A DNA stretch of 64,000 nucleotides, taken from a bacterium D16-56 (GTDB lineage: Bacteria > Bacillota > Clostridia > Lachnospirales > Lachnospiraceae). The notes below the pieces were generated by a model. That model saw only the letters and a program-made list of their open reading frames with translations. It ran no database searches and was not told the DNA's origin. The DNA lies in NCBI GenBank assembly GCA_003611875.1, contig RAYY01000016.1:1-64000 (forward strand), written 5' to 3'. A program made the position numbers and the translations under genes. Shown here piece by piece: positions 15,590 to 24,005 of this stretch. How positions within the stretch are numbered: the stretch's first letter is position 1; every line of letters begins with the position of its first letter.

Positions 15590-16787
15590 GCTGACATTAG
15601 AGCAGGCGCAGAATCTGCTTCTGGCGAGGACAGAGAAAATCGAAGAAACCGAGGAAATTCTATTGTGGGAGGGCGTGGGAAGAACACTGGCAGGGGATAT
15701 TTTTGCACAGCATGACCAGCCGCCCTTTCCCCGTTCGCCTCTTGACGGGTATGCGGCAAGAAGCAGGGATATTAAGGGGGCGTCAAAGAAACGTCCGGTG
15801 GCGCTTATGGTGATTGATGAGGTGGATGCCGGGCATGTGGGCAGCAGGAAGGTGGAGGAGGGAACTGCCGTAAGGATTATGACAGGCGCTCCCATACCGG
15901 AGGGAGCGGACTGTGTTATCAGGCAGGAGGATACGGACTACGGCCAGGAGCAGGTGGAGATTTATGAAGAAGCAGGACCCTATGAAAATTATTGCTTTGC
16001 CGGGGAGGATTATAAGGCAGGGTCAAAAATATTGGGAAAGGGCACAAGGCTTGGAGCAATAGAGCTGGGGACACTGGCAAGCCTTGGATCAGAGAGGGTG
16101 CGGGTTTTCCGCAGAGTACGGGCAGCGGTTCTTACCACGGGAGATGAGCTTGCACTTCCGGGGGAGGAGCTGAAACCGGGGAAAATCTATGATTCTAACT
16201 TGTATACCTTGGTTATCAGACTGACTGCCCTTGGGGTAGAAGTTGTCCGGAAGGGGCGGACAGGGGACAGTCCGGAGGAAGCGGCAGCGTGGATCCGGGA
16301 AGCGGTCAGGGAAGCGGATATGATTCTTACAACCGGCGGAGTGTCGGTCGGAAAAAAGGATATTATGCATGATGCGTTAAAGCGATTGGTTTGTGAAAGG
16401 ATCTTCTGGAAAATTGCCATAAAACCGGGAATGCCGACTTTGTGTGCACAGGCTGAAGGAAAGCTTCTCATATGTCTGTCTGGAAATCCCTTTGGTGCGG
16501 CTGCAAACCTTGAGCTTTTAGTGCGGCCTGTTCTGGCAAAGATGACAGGAAGGAAGGAGCTGGAGCTTACAAGGCTTCCGGCCGTGGCGGAGAGTGAGTT
16601 TCCAAAACGAAGCGGCGTGACCAGGTATGTCCGAGCATTTTACGAGGACGGGAGGGTAAAGATTCCGGAAGGCTCGAATGCGTCGGGAATTTTAAGCTCC
16701 ATGTGCGGCTGTAACTGCCTGATGGAAATCCCGGCAGGGACGCAGGCGCTTAAAAAGGGAGACAAGGTATGGATCGTTTTACTTTGA
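15582..16787 (+). CDS. moeA: Molybdopterin molybdotransferase MoeA
   Basis: A 401-residue MoeA of normal size. It hydrolyses adenylylated molybdopterin and inserts molybdate. Visible motifs are DQPPFPRSPLDGYAARS in domain II/I, MTGAPIPEGADCVIRQED, TTGDELALPGEELKPGKIYDSN, ILTTGGVSVGKKD, KPGMPTLCAQ and SGNPFGAAANLE. ATG 15582 is chosen, with GGAGG at 15572-15576; the frame extends upstream into mobA. Unlike the MoeA/MogA-like protein at 7190 it has all four domains. It sits second in the mobA-moeA-mobB-moaA-mogA operon. Confidence 0.94.
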   Translation: MSELTLEQAQNLLLARTEKIEETEEILLWEGVGRTLAGDIFAQHDQPPFPRSPLDGYAARSRDIKGASKKRPVALMVIDEVDAGHVGSRKVEEGTAVRIMTGAPIPEGADCVIRQEDTDYGQEQVEIYEEAGPYENYCFAGEDYKAGSKILGKGTRLGAIELGTLASLGSERVRVFRRVRAAVLTTGDELALPGEELKPGKIYDSNLYTLVIRLTALGVEVVRKGRTGDSPEEAAAWIREAVREADMILTTGGVSVGKKDIMHDALKRLVCERIFWKIAIKPGMPTLCAQAEGKLLICLSGNPFGAAANLELLVRPVLAKMTGRKELELTRLPAVAESEFPKRSGVTRYVRAFYEDGRVKIPEGSNASGILSSMCGCNCLMEIPAGTQALKKGDKVWIVLL

Positions 16788-16818
16788 AAGTATAGAAGGC
16801 AGGATGGGAGGGAAATCT

Positions 16819-17328
16819 GTGGAAAAAACAGGACAGAAAATTGTGGCGGTCTGCGGCGTGAAAAATTCCGGAAAAACAACGTTGCTTGCAGAGCTTGTAA
16901 AAGAGCTTACGGCACGGGGAAAGTTGGCTGCCGTGATCAAGCATGACGGACACGATTTTTCCTGTGATATCCCGGGAACCGACAGCTTTCTGCTCAAGGA
17001 GGCCGGGGCATACGGGACGGCAGTTTTTTCCGATTCCCGGATATTTATACACAAAACAGGAACCGGGGAGCGGGAAAGGGAGCTGATCGGGATGTTCCCG
17101 GAGGCAGATGTTATTTTCATTGAAGGAATGAAGGAGACAAGCTTTCCGAAGATAGAAGTAATACGAGAGGGGATTTCCCTTGACCCTGTTTCGAACCCGG
17201 AAGGAAGATTTTTGATTGTGACGGACAGGAATCCGGAAGACTACAGGGAGGATACGGCCAGATTTGAGGAGACAGGCAGGATCGTGGACAGGATACTGCA
17301 GGAAGGATGGAAGGATTATGAAGGATAG
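16819..17328 (+). CDS. mobB: Molybdopterin-guanine dinucleotide biosynthesis protein MobB
   Basis: About 169 residues with a Walker A motif at the N-terminus (VAVCGVKNSGKTTLL), the KHDGHDF segment and VIFIEGMKETSFPKIEV, all typical of MobB. The protein binds GTP and assists MobA; it is not strictly essential in known systems. GTG 16819 is preferred because GGGAGGG (16806-16812) is 6 bases upstream and the P-loop then starts near the N-terminus, as in the family; ATG 16804 is a weaker alternative. It overlaps moaA by 11 bases. Confidence 0.9.
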   Translation: MEKTGQKIVAVCGVKNSGKTTLLAELVKELTARGKLAAVIKHDGHDFSCDIPGTDSFLLKEAGAYGTAVFSDSRIFIHKTGTGERERELIGMFPEADVIFIEGMKETSFPKIEVIREGISLDPVSNPEGRFLIVTDRNPEDYREDTARFEETGRIVDRILQEGWKDYEG

Positions 17329-18307
17329 CTTTGGGAGGGAAATCGATTATATCCGTATTTCCGTCACGGATCGGTGTAATTTAAGATGCAGCTACTGTAT
17401 GCCCAAAAGGGGAATCCAGCTGGCGCCGTCTGAGGAGATTCTGACTTTTGAGGAGATTGTCTGGATTTGTCAGGCTGCCACGGAGCTTGGAATCCGGAAA
17501 TTTAAGATTACCGGAGGTGAGCCTTTAGTCCGGCCCGGCTGTCCGCAGCTTGTGGGGATGATAAAAAGGCTTCCCGGTGTCCGGCAGGTGACTCTTACCA
17601 CAAACGGCATCCTTCTTGACCGATATCTGGACAGGCTTATAGAAAACGGCCTGGATGCAGTAAACGTTAGCCTGGATACACGAGACGAGAAGGTTTACAG
17701 GCAGATTACAGGCTTTGATGGGCTTTCGGCAGTGAGAGCCGGCATCAACAGAGCGGCAGAAAAGGGACTGAGGGTAAAGATAAACAGTGTGCTCCAGAAG
17801 GGGGTCAATGACAGGGAATGGATGTCTCTTGCGGAGCTTGCAAAGGATATGCCAATAGATGTCCGCTTTATTGAGATGATGCCCATAGGTCTTGGAAAAA
17901 GGTATGAAGGAGTTTCCGGAAAAACAGTGCTTTTGAATCTGAGGAAAAAATACCCTGGGATAAAGCCGGATCATACGTTTCATGGAAACGGACCAGCAGC
18001 GTATTGCCGGATTCCCGGATTTGCCGGAAGCATTGGGTTTATCAGTGCGGTGCATGGGCAGTTCTGCGAAAGCTGCAACCGTATCCGCCTGACGGCCAAG
18101 GGAGAATTGAAGCCCTGCCTCTGTTATGAAACCGCTGTAAATGTGAAGGAAATGCTTCGAGGCCCGATATATGAGGACTGGGAGAAAAAAAAGGAGGCAT
18201 TAAAAAGCATGATTAGGCAGGCAGTCGGACAGAAGCCGGAAAGGCATTGCTTTGAGGCAAAGGATCAAATTACGGAAGGAAGGCAGATGGTACAGATTGG
18301 AGGATAG
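17318..18307 (+). CDS. moaA: GTP 3',8-cyclase MoaA
   Basis: A 329-residue radical SAM enzyme catalysing the first step of molybdenum cofactor synthesis from GTP. The N-terminal cluster is C20-x3-C24-x2-C27 in TDRCNLRCSYCMP, followed by the GGEPLVR SAM-binding motif. The second, substrate-binding 4Fe-4S cluster is formed by Cys 250, 253 and 267 (FCESCNRIRL...KPCLC). The C-terminus ends IGG, matching the conserved GG tail that interacts with the active site. ATG 17318 lies inside the end of mobB. Its product is passed to MoaC, encoded at 8222. Confidence 0.96.
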   Translation: MKDSFGREIDYIRISVTDRCNLRCSYCMPKRGIQLAPSEEILTFEEIVWICQAATELGIRKFKITGGEPLVRPGCPQLVGMIKRLPGVRQVTLTTNGILLDRYLDRLIENGLDAVNVSLDTRDEKVYRQITGFDGLSAVRAGINRAAEKGLRVKINSVLQKGVNDREWMSLAELAKDMPIDVRFIEMMPIGLGKRYEGVSGKTVLLNLRKKYPGIKPDHTFHGNGPAAYCRIPGFAGSIGFISAVHGQFCESCNRIRLTAKGELKPCLCYETAVNVKEMLRGPIYEDWEKKKEALKSMIRQAVGQKPERHCFEAKDQITEGRQMVQIGG

Positions 18308-18313
18308 AAGGAA

Positions 18314-19285
18314 GTGGAAAAGAATAAAGAAAACAATAAGGAAAACAATACAGGAAGAATAACCGCGATCTGCATCAGCGAGAAAAAAGGCACCCGGAAA
18401 ACAGAGGTTCCCTGTGCAGTGCTTAAGGAGGACTGGGGTATTGAGGGAGATGCCCATGCCGGGAAATGGCACCGTCAGGTAAGCCTTCTTGCACTGGAAA
18501 AAACGGAAGAATTTAAGGCAAGGGGAGCACAGGTGGATTTCGGTGCCTTCGGAGAAAACCTGATCGTGGAAGGCTTTGATCTTAGAAGAATTCTTGTCGG
18601 CACTCAGTTTGAAATCGGGGAGGCAGTCCTGGAGCTTACCCAGATCGGAAAGGAATGCCACACTCATTGTGCCATTTATAAGGCAGCAGGGGATTGTATT
18701 ATGCCCCGGGAGGGTGTATTTGCAAAGGTAATAAAGGGCGGGGAGATCCGTCCCGGAGATCAGATCAGGAAGCTTGCTTTTGACACAGAAAAGCCGTTTA
18801 CTGCGGCAGTGATTACTCTTAGTGATAAAGGCTGCAGAGGGGAACGGGAGGATAAAAGCGGACCGGCGGCCTGTGCAATGCTGGCAGAGGCAGGCTATGA
18901 GATGATAGAAAGCCTTCTTCTCCCGGACGGAGAGGAAAGGCTGAGAAAGGAACTGATTCGCTTGTCTGACCAGCGTCAGGTAAATGTTATTTTTACTACA
19001 GGCGGCACAGGATTTTCCGAGCGTGACGTAACGCCGGAGGCCACAAAGGCGGTCTGCGACAGGATGGCTATGGGAATTGCAGACGCAATCCGGGTACATT
19101 CCCTGACGATTACAGACAGGGCTATGTTAAGCCGGGCAGTTTCGGGAATACGGGGGAAAACGCTGATCGTAAATCTTCCGGGAAGCCCCAAGGCAGTCAG
19201 GGAAGGCCTGGAATATATTCTGCCGTCACTGGCACACGGCCTGGGAGTACTGAGAGGAACGGAAGAAGAGTGTGGAACAAAATGA
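18314..19285 (+). CDS. MOSC domain fused to molybdopterin adenylyltransferase (MogA)
   Basis: A 323-residue two-domain protein. Residues about 15-155 form a MOSC domain (CISEKKGTRKTEVP, GDAHAGKWHRQVSLL, FGENLIVEGFDL, IGKECHTHC, GVFAKVIKGGEI), with the cysteine-containing EC-H-HC segment that binds sulfurated cofactor in other MOSC proteins. Residues about 160-320 are MogA/MoaB (TAAVITLSDKGCRGEREDKSGP, FTTGGTGFSERDVTPEAT, LIVNLPGSPKAVRE), which adenylylates molybdopterin for MoeA. The start is GTG 18314 with AGAAGGAAG just ahead, 6 bases after moaA. The fusion suggests coupling of cofactor sulfuration or delivery to activation. Confidence 0.9.
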   Translation: MEKNKENNKENNTGRITAICISEKKGTRKTEVPCAVLKEDWGIEGDAHAGKWHRQVSLLALEKTEEFKARGAQVDFGAFGENLIVEGFDLRRILVGTQFEIGEAVLELTQIGKECHTHCAIYKAAGDCIMPREGVFAKVIKGGEIRPGDQIRKLAFDTEKPFTAAVITLSDKGCRGEREDKSGPAACAMLAEAGYEMIESLLLPDGEERLRKELIRLSDQRQVNVIFTTGGTGFSERDVTPEATKAVCDRMAMGIADAIRVHSLTITDRAMLSRAVSGIRGKTLIVNLPGSPKAVREGLEYILPSLAHGLGVLRGTEEECGTK

Positions 19286-19492
19286 GAAAAAGAATTTTAG
19301 CAATGCCTTGTGAAGGAAGGCACACGGGCCAATGCAGTCAATAACCAGGTGGTTGTGGTCACACGAAAGGACAGCAGTACAAAGGTAAAGGGACTTGACA
19401 CCTTAAAGGAAGCGGGACGGACAAATTTGGAAAAGGGAACAAACATGATTGAAATATGCAAGGGGAAATGGTATAATTTTCTAAAAATATGA
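19282..19492 (+). pseudogene. Remnant of modA, molybdate-binding lipoprotein
   Basis: ATG 19282 overlaps the end of the MOSC-MogA gene and encodes MRKRILAMPCEGRHTGQCSQ before a stop, the look of a lipoprotein signal start that has been cut. A second frame (19310-19492) reads ANAVNNQVVVVTRKDSSTKVKGLDTLKEAG, which matches the VxNQLVVVVPKDS...DL part of ModA-type molybdate-binding proteins. Most of the gene has been deleted. It shows that the operon once continued into a molybdate transporter. Confidence 0.6.
19449..19477 (+). promoter_or_regulatory. Promoter of nagB
   Basis: TTGAAA at 19449-19454, 17-base spacer, TATAAT at 19472-19477; 29 bases before the nagB ATG. It makes nagB independent of the cofactor operon. 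Confidence 0.8.
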
Positions 19493-19505
19493 AGGAGATT
19501 ATGAA

Positions 19506-20246
19506 ATGAACATTTATTGTGAAAAGGATTATGAAGCTATGAGCCGCAGAGCGGCAGGGATCCTTGCCGCTCAGATAATCTTAAAGCCGGACTGTGTTTT
19601 AGGGCTGGCAACAGGATCCTCACCGGAGGGAGCTTATAAGGAGCTGATCCGGCGGTATCAGGCCGGAGAGCTGGATTTTTCCAAGGTAACTTCTGTGAAT
19701 TTGGATGAGTATAAGGGACTATCCGGGGAAAATGATCAGAGCTATCGTTATTTTATGGACACCCATTTGTTTAACCATGTAAATATTGATAAGAGCCGCA
19801 CCTTTGTACCGGACGGACTGGGAACGGATTCAAACAAGGTGTGTGCGGATTATAATGAGATCATTCGCCGGGAAGGACCCGTGGATCTTCAGCTTTTGGG
19901 GTTGGGCTATAATGGCCATATCGGGTTTAATGAGCCGGCGGCAGCTTTTGAAAAGGAAACCCATTGTGTGGATTTGACGGACAGCACCATTGAGGCAAAT
20001 AAGCGTTTTTTTGAGAAGGAGGAGGATGTACCTCGTCAGGCGTATACCATGGGAATCGGGAATATTATGCAGGCGAAAAAGATCCTGATTATTGTGTCAG
20101 GGGAAGGGAAAGCGGATATTGTGGCAAGGGCCTTTACAGGGCCGGTGACACCTGAAGTTCCTGCTTCGATTCTGCAGTTCCATCGTGATGTGACGCTGGT
20201 AGGCGATCAGGCGGCGCTGGGAAAGCTGATGGAGACCAACCGTTAA
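19506..20246 (+). CDS. nagB: Glucosamine-6-phosphate deaminase NagB
   Basis: A 246-residue protein of standard length. It converts glucosamine 6-phosphate to fructose 6-phosphate and ammonium in amino-sugar breakdown. Motifs: LGLATGSSPEGAYKELIRR near the N-terminus (phosphate loop), VTSVNLDEYKGL with the catalytic aspartate, LQLLGLGYNGHIGFNEPA with the catalytic histidine, and the late GEGKADIVARAFTGPVTPEVPAS. AGGAGA at 19493-19498 fits ATG 19506. No nagA or nag PTS gene is adjacent. A strong terminator follows. Confidence 0.95.
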   Translation: MNIYCEKDYEAMSRRAAGILAAQIILKPDCVLGLATGSSPEGAYKELIRRYQAGELDFSKVTSVNLDEYKGLSGENDQSYRYFMDTHLFNHVNIDKSRTFVPDGLGTDSNKVCADYNEIIRREGPVDLQLLGLGYNGHIGFNEPAAAFEKETHCVDLTDSTIEANKRFFEKEEDVPRQAYTMGIGNIMQAKKILIIVSGEGKADIVARAFTGPVTPEVPASILQFHRDVTLVGDQAALGKLMETNR

Positions 20247-20313
20247 AAGGCTTCCCGATTTCGCTGCAGGACGGGAAATAAACTGACCTTTGCAGGACAA
20301 ATGTTCTTTTAAG

Positions 20314-20367
20314 GCCGAAGCTCCTGAAGAATTTATGCAGCGCTGTATCAGGAGCTTCGGCTATTTT
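20314..20367 (+). terminator. Intrinsic terminator downstream of nagB
   Basis: Perfect 14-base arms GCCGAAGCTCCTGA and TCAGGAGCTTCGGC around a 20-base loop, then TATTTT. The T-run is short, but it lies between convergent genes and could serve both strands. Confidence 0.8.
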
Positions 20368-20465
20368 CAGGTCGTCTGGGTGTTGTAGGGTGGGCTGATG
20401 TGGTGGGAATGACAGTCAATAATCATGGTTTGCTCTCCTTTTTATGAATGTGCGGCAGTTTAAGT

Positions 20466-20981
20466 TCACGAAACAGATGTATTTTTCTTCCAGGTGATCA
20501 ACAGCTTTATCAGGATCTGTTCTAACTGTGTTTGTTCCGTTGGGCTCAGGCAGGAGAAAAGATCGTCAGAAAGCTGGAGATTCTTCTGATGAATCTGGAT
20601 GGCTTCTGATTTTCCCTTGGGTGTTAAACGGATTTGGATATTGCGGGCGTTGTCAGCACTGCGTTCTCGGGAAATATGTCCATTTGCTTCTATTTTGACT
20701 AAAAGTTCGCTTAAGGAGGCGGAACGGATGTCTGTGTGATCTAAAAGCTCCCGCTGTGTCATGTCTCCGTGATGGCGCAGAATTGCCAGAATCCTGTTTT
20801 TTCCCTGATTTTGGCCGTTTCGATGGATGAAGATGTGGCTCAGCTTATAAAACAGGGCGAATAATTTGTTTTCCTGGGTCTCGTGGTGTGATTGGCTTAG
20901 AGACTCATATTGTTGGCCAAGCTGACATTTTGTATTTGTGAAAAGGCAGTTTTCTTCACATAGCGGACAGTACTGAAGCAT
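20466..20981 (-). CDS. MarR-family regulator with cysteine-rich N-terminus
   Basis: A 171-residue winged-helix protein. The MarR core is visible in GKNRILAILRHHGDMTQRELLDHTDIRSASLSELLVKIEANGHISRERS (helix-turn-helix and wing) followed by the RLTPKGKSEA strand. The N-terminus YCPLCEENCLFTNTKC has Cys 5, 8, 12 and 18-19 spaced like a metal or thiol site, which is not standard for MarR and suggests redox or metal sensing. AAGGAGG lies ahead of the start. Two palindromic boxes upstream are its likely operators. No efflux or detoxification gene is adjacent, so its target is unknown apart from itself. Confidence 0.85.
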   Translation of the reverse strand: MLQYCPLCEENCLFTNTKCQLGQQYESLSQSHHETQENKLFALFYKLSHIFIHRNGQNQGKNRILAILRHHGDMTQRELLDHTDIRSASLSELLVKIEANGHISRERSADNARNIQIRLTPKGKSEAIQIHQKNLQLSDDLFSCLSPTEQTQLEQILIKLLITWKKNTSVS

Positions 20982-21000
20982 AGAAATTCCTCCTTATTTG

Positions 21001-21062
21001 CAAGGTACCTTATAAATGGAGTATAACAGATCACATGGAAAATATCAAGGTACCTTGTAAAT
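21001..21062. promoter_or_regulatory. Twin palindromic operators of the MarR regulator
   Basis: CAAGGTACCTTATAAAT at 21001-21017 and CAAGGTACCTTGTAAAT at 21046-21062 differ at one position and start 45 bases apart. Each holds the palindrome AAGGTACCTT (second copy CAAGGTACCTTG). They flank the expected marR promoter, so they probably mediate autoregulation. Confidence 0.7.
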
Positions 21063-21345
21063 AAGCTGAGATTAATATTTTAAAGAGGATGGGGAAGGGG
21101 ATGCTGTGGATTCCCGCCGTTATTCCAGTGAAGACGACAGAAAATTGTGTATGTGGAATGTACAAGAGCTTTCCACAAGCTCAGCCTTTTTGGAGAAGAA
21201 TCAGCTTAGGCTGTCTAAAAACTTATGGCAAGTTGCCCGGGAAGGTATTGAAAATCTGGGGATTTGAGGATATAATAGGAACACTGAACCAAAGCGGCGG
21301 TGTTTGCGCGGTTTTGAGCGGTTAAGCAATGGATTGGAGGATATT
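21063..21345 (+). promoter_or_regulatory. Intergenic region with the promoter of the lipoprotein gene
   Basis: No gene is seen between the MarR operators and the lipoprotein. A strong promoter is at TTGAAA 21248-21253, 17-base spacer, TATAAT 21271-21276. GGAGG at 21336-21340 serves the ATG at 21346. The remaining sequence shows nothing recognisable. Confidence 0.7.
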
Positions 21346-22011
21346 ATGAAAAAGCGGAAATTCGCAGGTCTTCTTGTATTAGGAGCTGTTGGATTTTTGA
21401 TGGTTTCCTGCGGCGGGACAGGCGGGGCAGGCAAATGGGCGGCCAGTGAGAACAGTATCTATGTGACAAAGGATATGGAGGTGCAGAGCGCCATGGTCTT
21501 TACCTCAGCGGAGGCCAATGAGCTGTACAGCCAGGAGGAGATGGCGGCGGAAGCAAAGGAGTGGGTCCGGGATTACAATGCAGCCAATGGGGCAGAGGCA
21601 GCCTCAGAGAATCAGGACAAAAAGATAAAGCTTCCTGTGGCTTTAAAGTCCTGTACCTTGGAAGGACAGACCGGCCGCCTGGTGTTTGATTATGGGACAC
21701 CGGACCATTTTGTGAGGTTTGCCCAGGCTACAGGAGATGACACCCACTCGGTGACTGCTCTTTCTGTGGGAAAAGCAGCGGATGTGCTGGCTTTGGGAAA
21801 TTATACCGGAAGCTTTACGGCCATGGACGGAGGTACTGCAGAGCTAGGAGACGTGACCAAGGAGGACAAATACAAGGCAGTAGCCGTGGAGGGCGCCGGG
21901 GTCTTCTTTTTGGAGGGCAAGGTTATGTATGTGTCGGCCGGGGACACGGTGATCCGGGATGAGCATACAGCCGTGACAGGGGATGGAATGAATTATATCA
22001 TATTTCAATAA
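21346..22011 (+). CDS. Lipoprotein of unknown function
   Basis: A 221-residue predicted lipoprotein: MKKRKFAGLLVLGAVGFLMVSC with a lipobox ending at the cysteine near residue 22. The mature part (NSIYVTKDMEVQSAMVFTSA, then about 150 residues with alternating strands) resembles a widespread but uncharacterised clostridial lipoprotein type; no catalytic motif is visible. It probably faces the outside of the membrane. It has its own promoter and is followed by glyQS after 15 bases, so the two may be co-transcribed. The longer frame starting at 21304 is not used, as it lacks a ribosome binding site. Confidence 0.75.
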   Translation: MKKRKFAGLLVLGAVGFLMVSCGGTGGAGKWAASENSIYVTKDMEVQSAMVFTSAEANELYSQEEMAAEAKEWVRDYNAANGAEAASENQDKKIKLPVALKSCTLEGQTGRLVFDYGTPDHFVRFAQATGDDTHSVTALSVGKAADVLALGNYTGSFTAMDGGTAELGDVTKEDKYKAVAVEGAGVFFLEGKVMYVSAGDTVIRDEHTAVTGDGMNYIIFQ

Positions 22012-22026
22012 GAAAGGATGATCAAC

Positions 22027-23415
22027 ATGGAAAAGACATTGGATAAGATTGTGGCATTAGCAAAGAGCAGAGGGTTTGTGTATCCTGGCTCTGAGATTTA
22101 CGGCGGCCTTGCCAATACATGGGATTATGGAAACTTAGGGGTGGAGCTGAAGAATAATGTTAAGAAAGCCTGGTGGCAGAAGTTTGTACAGGAAAGTCCC
22201 TATAATGTAGGGGTGGACTGTGCCATATTGATGAATTCCCAGACCTGGGTGGCATCCGGACATTTAGGGAGCTTTTCAGACCCGTTGATGGATTGTAAGT
22301 CCTGTAAGGAGCGTTTTCGTGCAGATCAGCTTATTGAGAATTATATGGAGGAGCATGGCATTCAGACGGAGGGTTCCGTGGACGCCTGGTCCCAAGAGGA
22401 GATGAAGAAGTATATTGACGAGAATCAGATTTGCTGCCCAAGCTGCGGCAAGCATGATTTTACGGATATCCGGCAGTTTAATCTGATGTTTAAGACGTTT
22501 CAGGGGGTGACAGAGGACGCCAAGAATACGGTGTATCTGCGCCCGGAGACAGCGCAGGGCATTTTTGTGAATTTTAAAAATGTACAGAGGACCTCTCGAA
22601 AGAAGGTGCCTTTTGGGATCGCCCAGATAGGAAAGTCGTTCCGCAACGAGATTACTCCCGGAAACTTTACGTTCCGTACCAGAGAGTTTGAGCAGATGGA
22701 GCTGGAGTTTTTCTGTAAGCCGGATACGGATCTGGAGTGGTTTGCCTACTGGAAGCAGTTCTGCATTGACTGGCTGAAGGCTTTGGGAATGAAGGATGAG
22801 GAGATGAGGGCCAGGGACCATGAGCCAGAGGAGCTGAGCTTTTACAGTAAGGCTACTACGGATATTGAGTTTTTGTTCCCCTTTGGCTGGGGTGAGCTGT
22901 GGGGAATTGCAGACCGGACCAACTATGATTTAAGCCGTCATCAGGAGACCTCCGGCGAGGATTTGTCCTATTTTGATGATGAGAGCAAAGAGCGGTATAT
23001 TCCTTATGTGATTGAGCCTTCTCTGGGCGCAGACCGGGTGACGCTGGCATTTCTCTGTGCTGCCTATGATGAGGAGGAAATCGGAGAAGGGGATGTGCGG
23101 ACTGTGCTCCATTTCCATCCTGCCCTGGCTCCGGTGAAGATCGGAGTGCTTCCCCTGTCTAAGAAGCTTTCAGAGGGTGCGGAAAAGATCTATGGAGAGC
23201 TGAGCAGATATTATAACTGCGAGTATGACGACCGGGGAAATATTGGGAAACGGTACCGCAGGCAGGATGAGATCGGCACACCATTCTGTGTGACCTATGA
23301 TTTTGATTCAGAGAATGATCATGCAGTGACAGTCCGTGACCGGGATACCATGGATCAGGTCAGGGTGCCGATTGCCGAACTGAAGGCGTATTTTGAGGAT
23401 AAGTTTCGGTTTTAA
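22027..23415 (+). CDS. glyQS: Glycyl-tRNA synthetase, single-chain class II type
   Basis: A 462-residue enzyme of the alpha-2 type (not the two-subunit glyQ/glyS form), which charges tRNA-Gly. Signatures: [35 protein letters not shown], the motif 2 region [34 protein letters not shown], and motif 3 [18 protein letters not shown] zinc-type [11 protein letters not shown] ... CPSCGKHDF insert is present, as in this form. ATG 22027 is preferred to 22018 because the AAAGG site is 9 bases ahead. A hairpin at 23448 ends the unit. No T-box is seen upstream. Confidence 0.95.
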   Translation: MEKTLDKIVALAKSRGFVYPGSEIYGGLANTWDYGNLGVELKNNVKKAWWQKFVQESPYNVGVDCAILMNSQTWVASGHLGSFSDPLMDCKSCKERFRADQLIENYMEEHGIQTEGSVDAWSQEEMKKYIDENQICCPSCGKHDFTDIRQFNLMFKTFQGVTEDAKNTVYLRPETAQGIFVNFKNVQRTSRKKVPFGIAQIGKSFRNEITPGNFTFRTREFEQMELEFFCKPDTDLEWFAYWKQFCIDWLKALGMKDEEMRARDHEPEELSFYSKATTDIEFLFPFGWGELWGIADRTNYDLSRHQETSGEDLSYFDDESKERYIPYVIEPSLGADRVTLAFLCAAYDEEEIGEGDVRTVLHFHPALAPVKIGVLPLSKKLSEGAEKIYGELSRYYNCEYDDRGNIGKRYRRQDEIGTPFCVTYDFDSENDHAVTVRDRDTMDQVRVPIAELKAYFEDKFRF

Positions 23416-23447
23416 TATGGTTTTATTCGATTGATGGGAGATTCATT

Positions 23448-23480
23448 GGGGCTGATGCAAAGCTGTTTTGCAGCAGCCCC
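23448..23480. terminator. Terminator between glyQS and the DUF3842 gene
   Basis: GGGGCTG and CAGCCCC arms enclosing GCAAA...TTTGC, then TAAAATGTGTTT. It lies between convergent genes and may act in both directions. Confidence 0.65.
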
Positions 23481-23513
23481 TAAAATGTGTTTACAGAGGG
23501 TCAGACTTGGGTT

Positions 23514-23921
23514 TTACAGACATTTGCGGACTTCCTCGATCACTGAGGAGATCAGTTCGCCAAGGGAAAGATTGCTGCAGCCGATGATCTGGTGATTGCA
23601 CCGATTGACGGGAATCAGGAGCTGTCTGGCCTGACTTTGCCCTACGGCTGCGGCCATGACAGGGGTCACTTCGCCGTGAAGAGAGTCTGCGATGACAATG
23701 CCTACAGGGCCGATAATCAGGTCAGAGTCCCTTGCTGCCACGATTACCGGATTCTCTCCGGTGGCGCCATAGTCGGCACCGGCTTTCAGCATGGCGGTGG
23801 TGGCTGTATTATTGGTACCCACGGCAAGGATCTCCTGTTGGGGAAATTGCTTCTTTAATTGTTCTACGATGGCTCTGCCCATCTTGCCGCCCTGGCCGTC
23901 TATGACTGTAATTTTTTTCAT
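23514..23921 (-). CDS. DUF3842 family protein
   Basis: A 135-residue protein: MKKITVIDGQGGKMGRAIVEQLKK at the start, with a dinucleotide-binding-like glycine run, then EILAVGTNNTATTAMLKAGAD and DLIIGPVGIVIADSLHGEVTP. I place it in DUF3842 from memory of this family in Clostridia. It has no known function; the N-terminus suggests a Rossmann fold. It is transcribed towards glyQS and stands alone. Confidence 0.75.
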   Translation of the reverse strand: MKKITVIDGQGGKMGRAIVEQLKKQFPQQEILAVGTNNTATTAMLKAGADYGATGENPVIVAARDSDLIIGPVGIVIADSLHGEVTPVMAAAVGQSQARQLLIPVNRCNHQIIGCSNLSLGELISSVIEEVRKCL

Positions 23922-24005
23922 AAAAATCTCCTTTTTGGTTTCTGTGTTGTTATGACAATGTCTGCATGGCAGGCATAAGGTCTTGTGAGAATTGCTGCAA
24001 AAGCT

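Noticed and set aside
19310-19492. Small independent gene of 60 codons
   Set aside because: Its sequence reads as a fragment of ModA and its frame contains the nagB promoter; it has no start signals.
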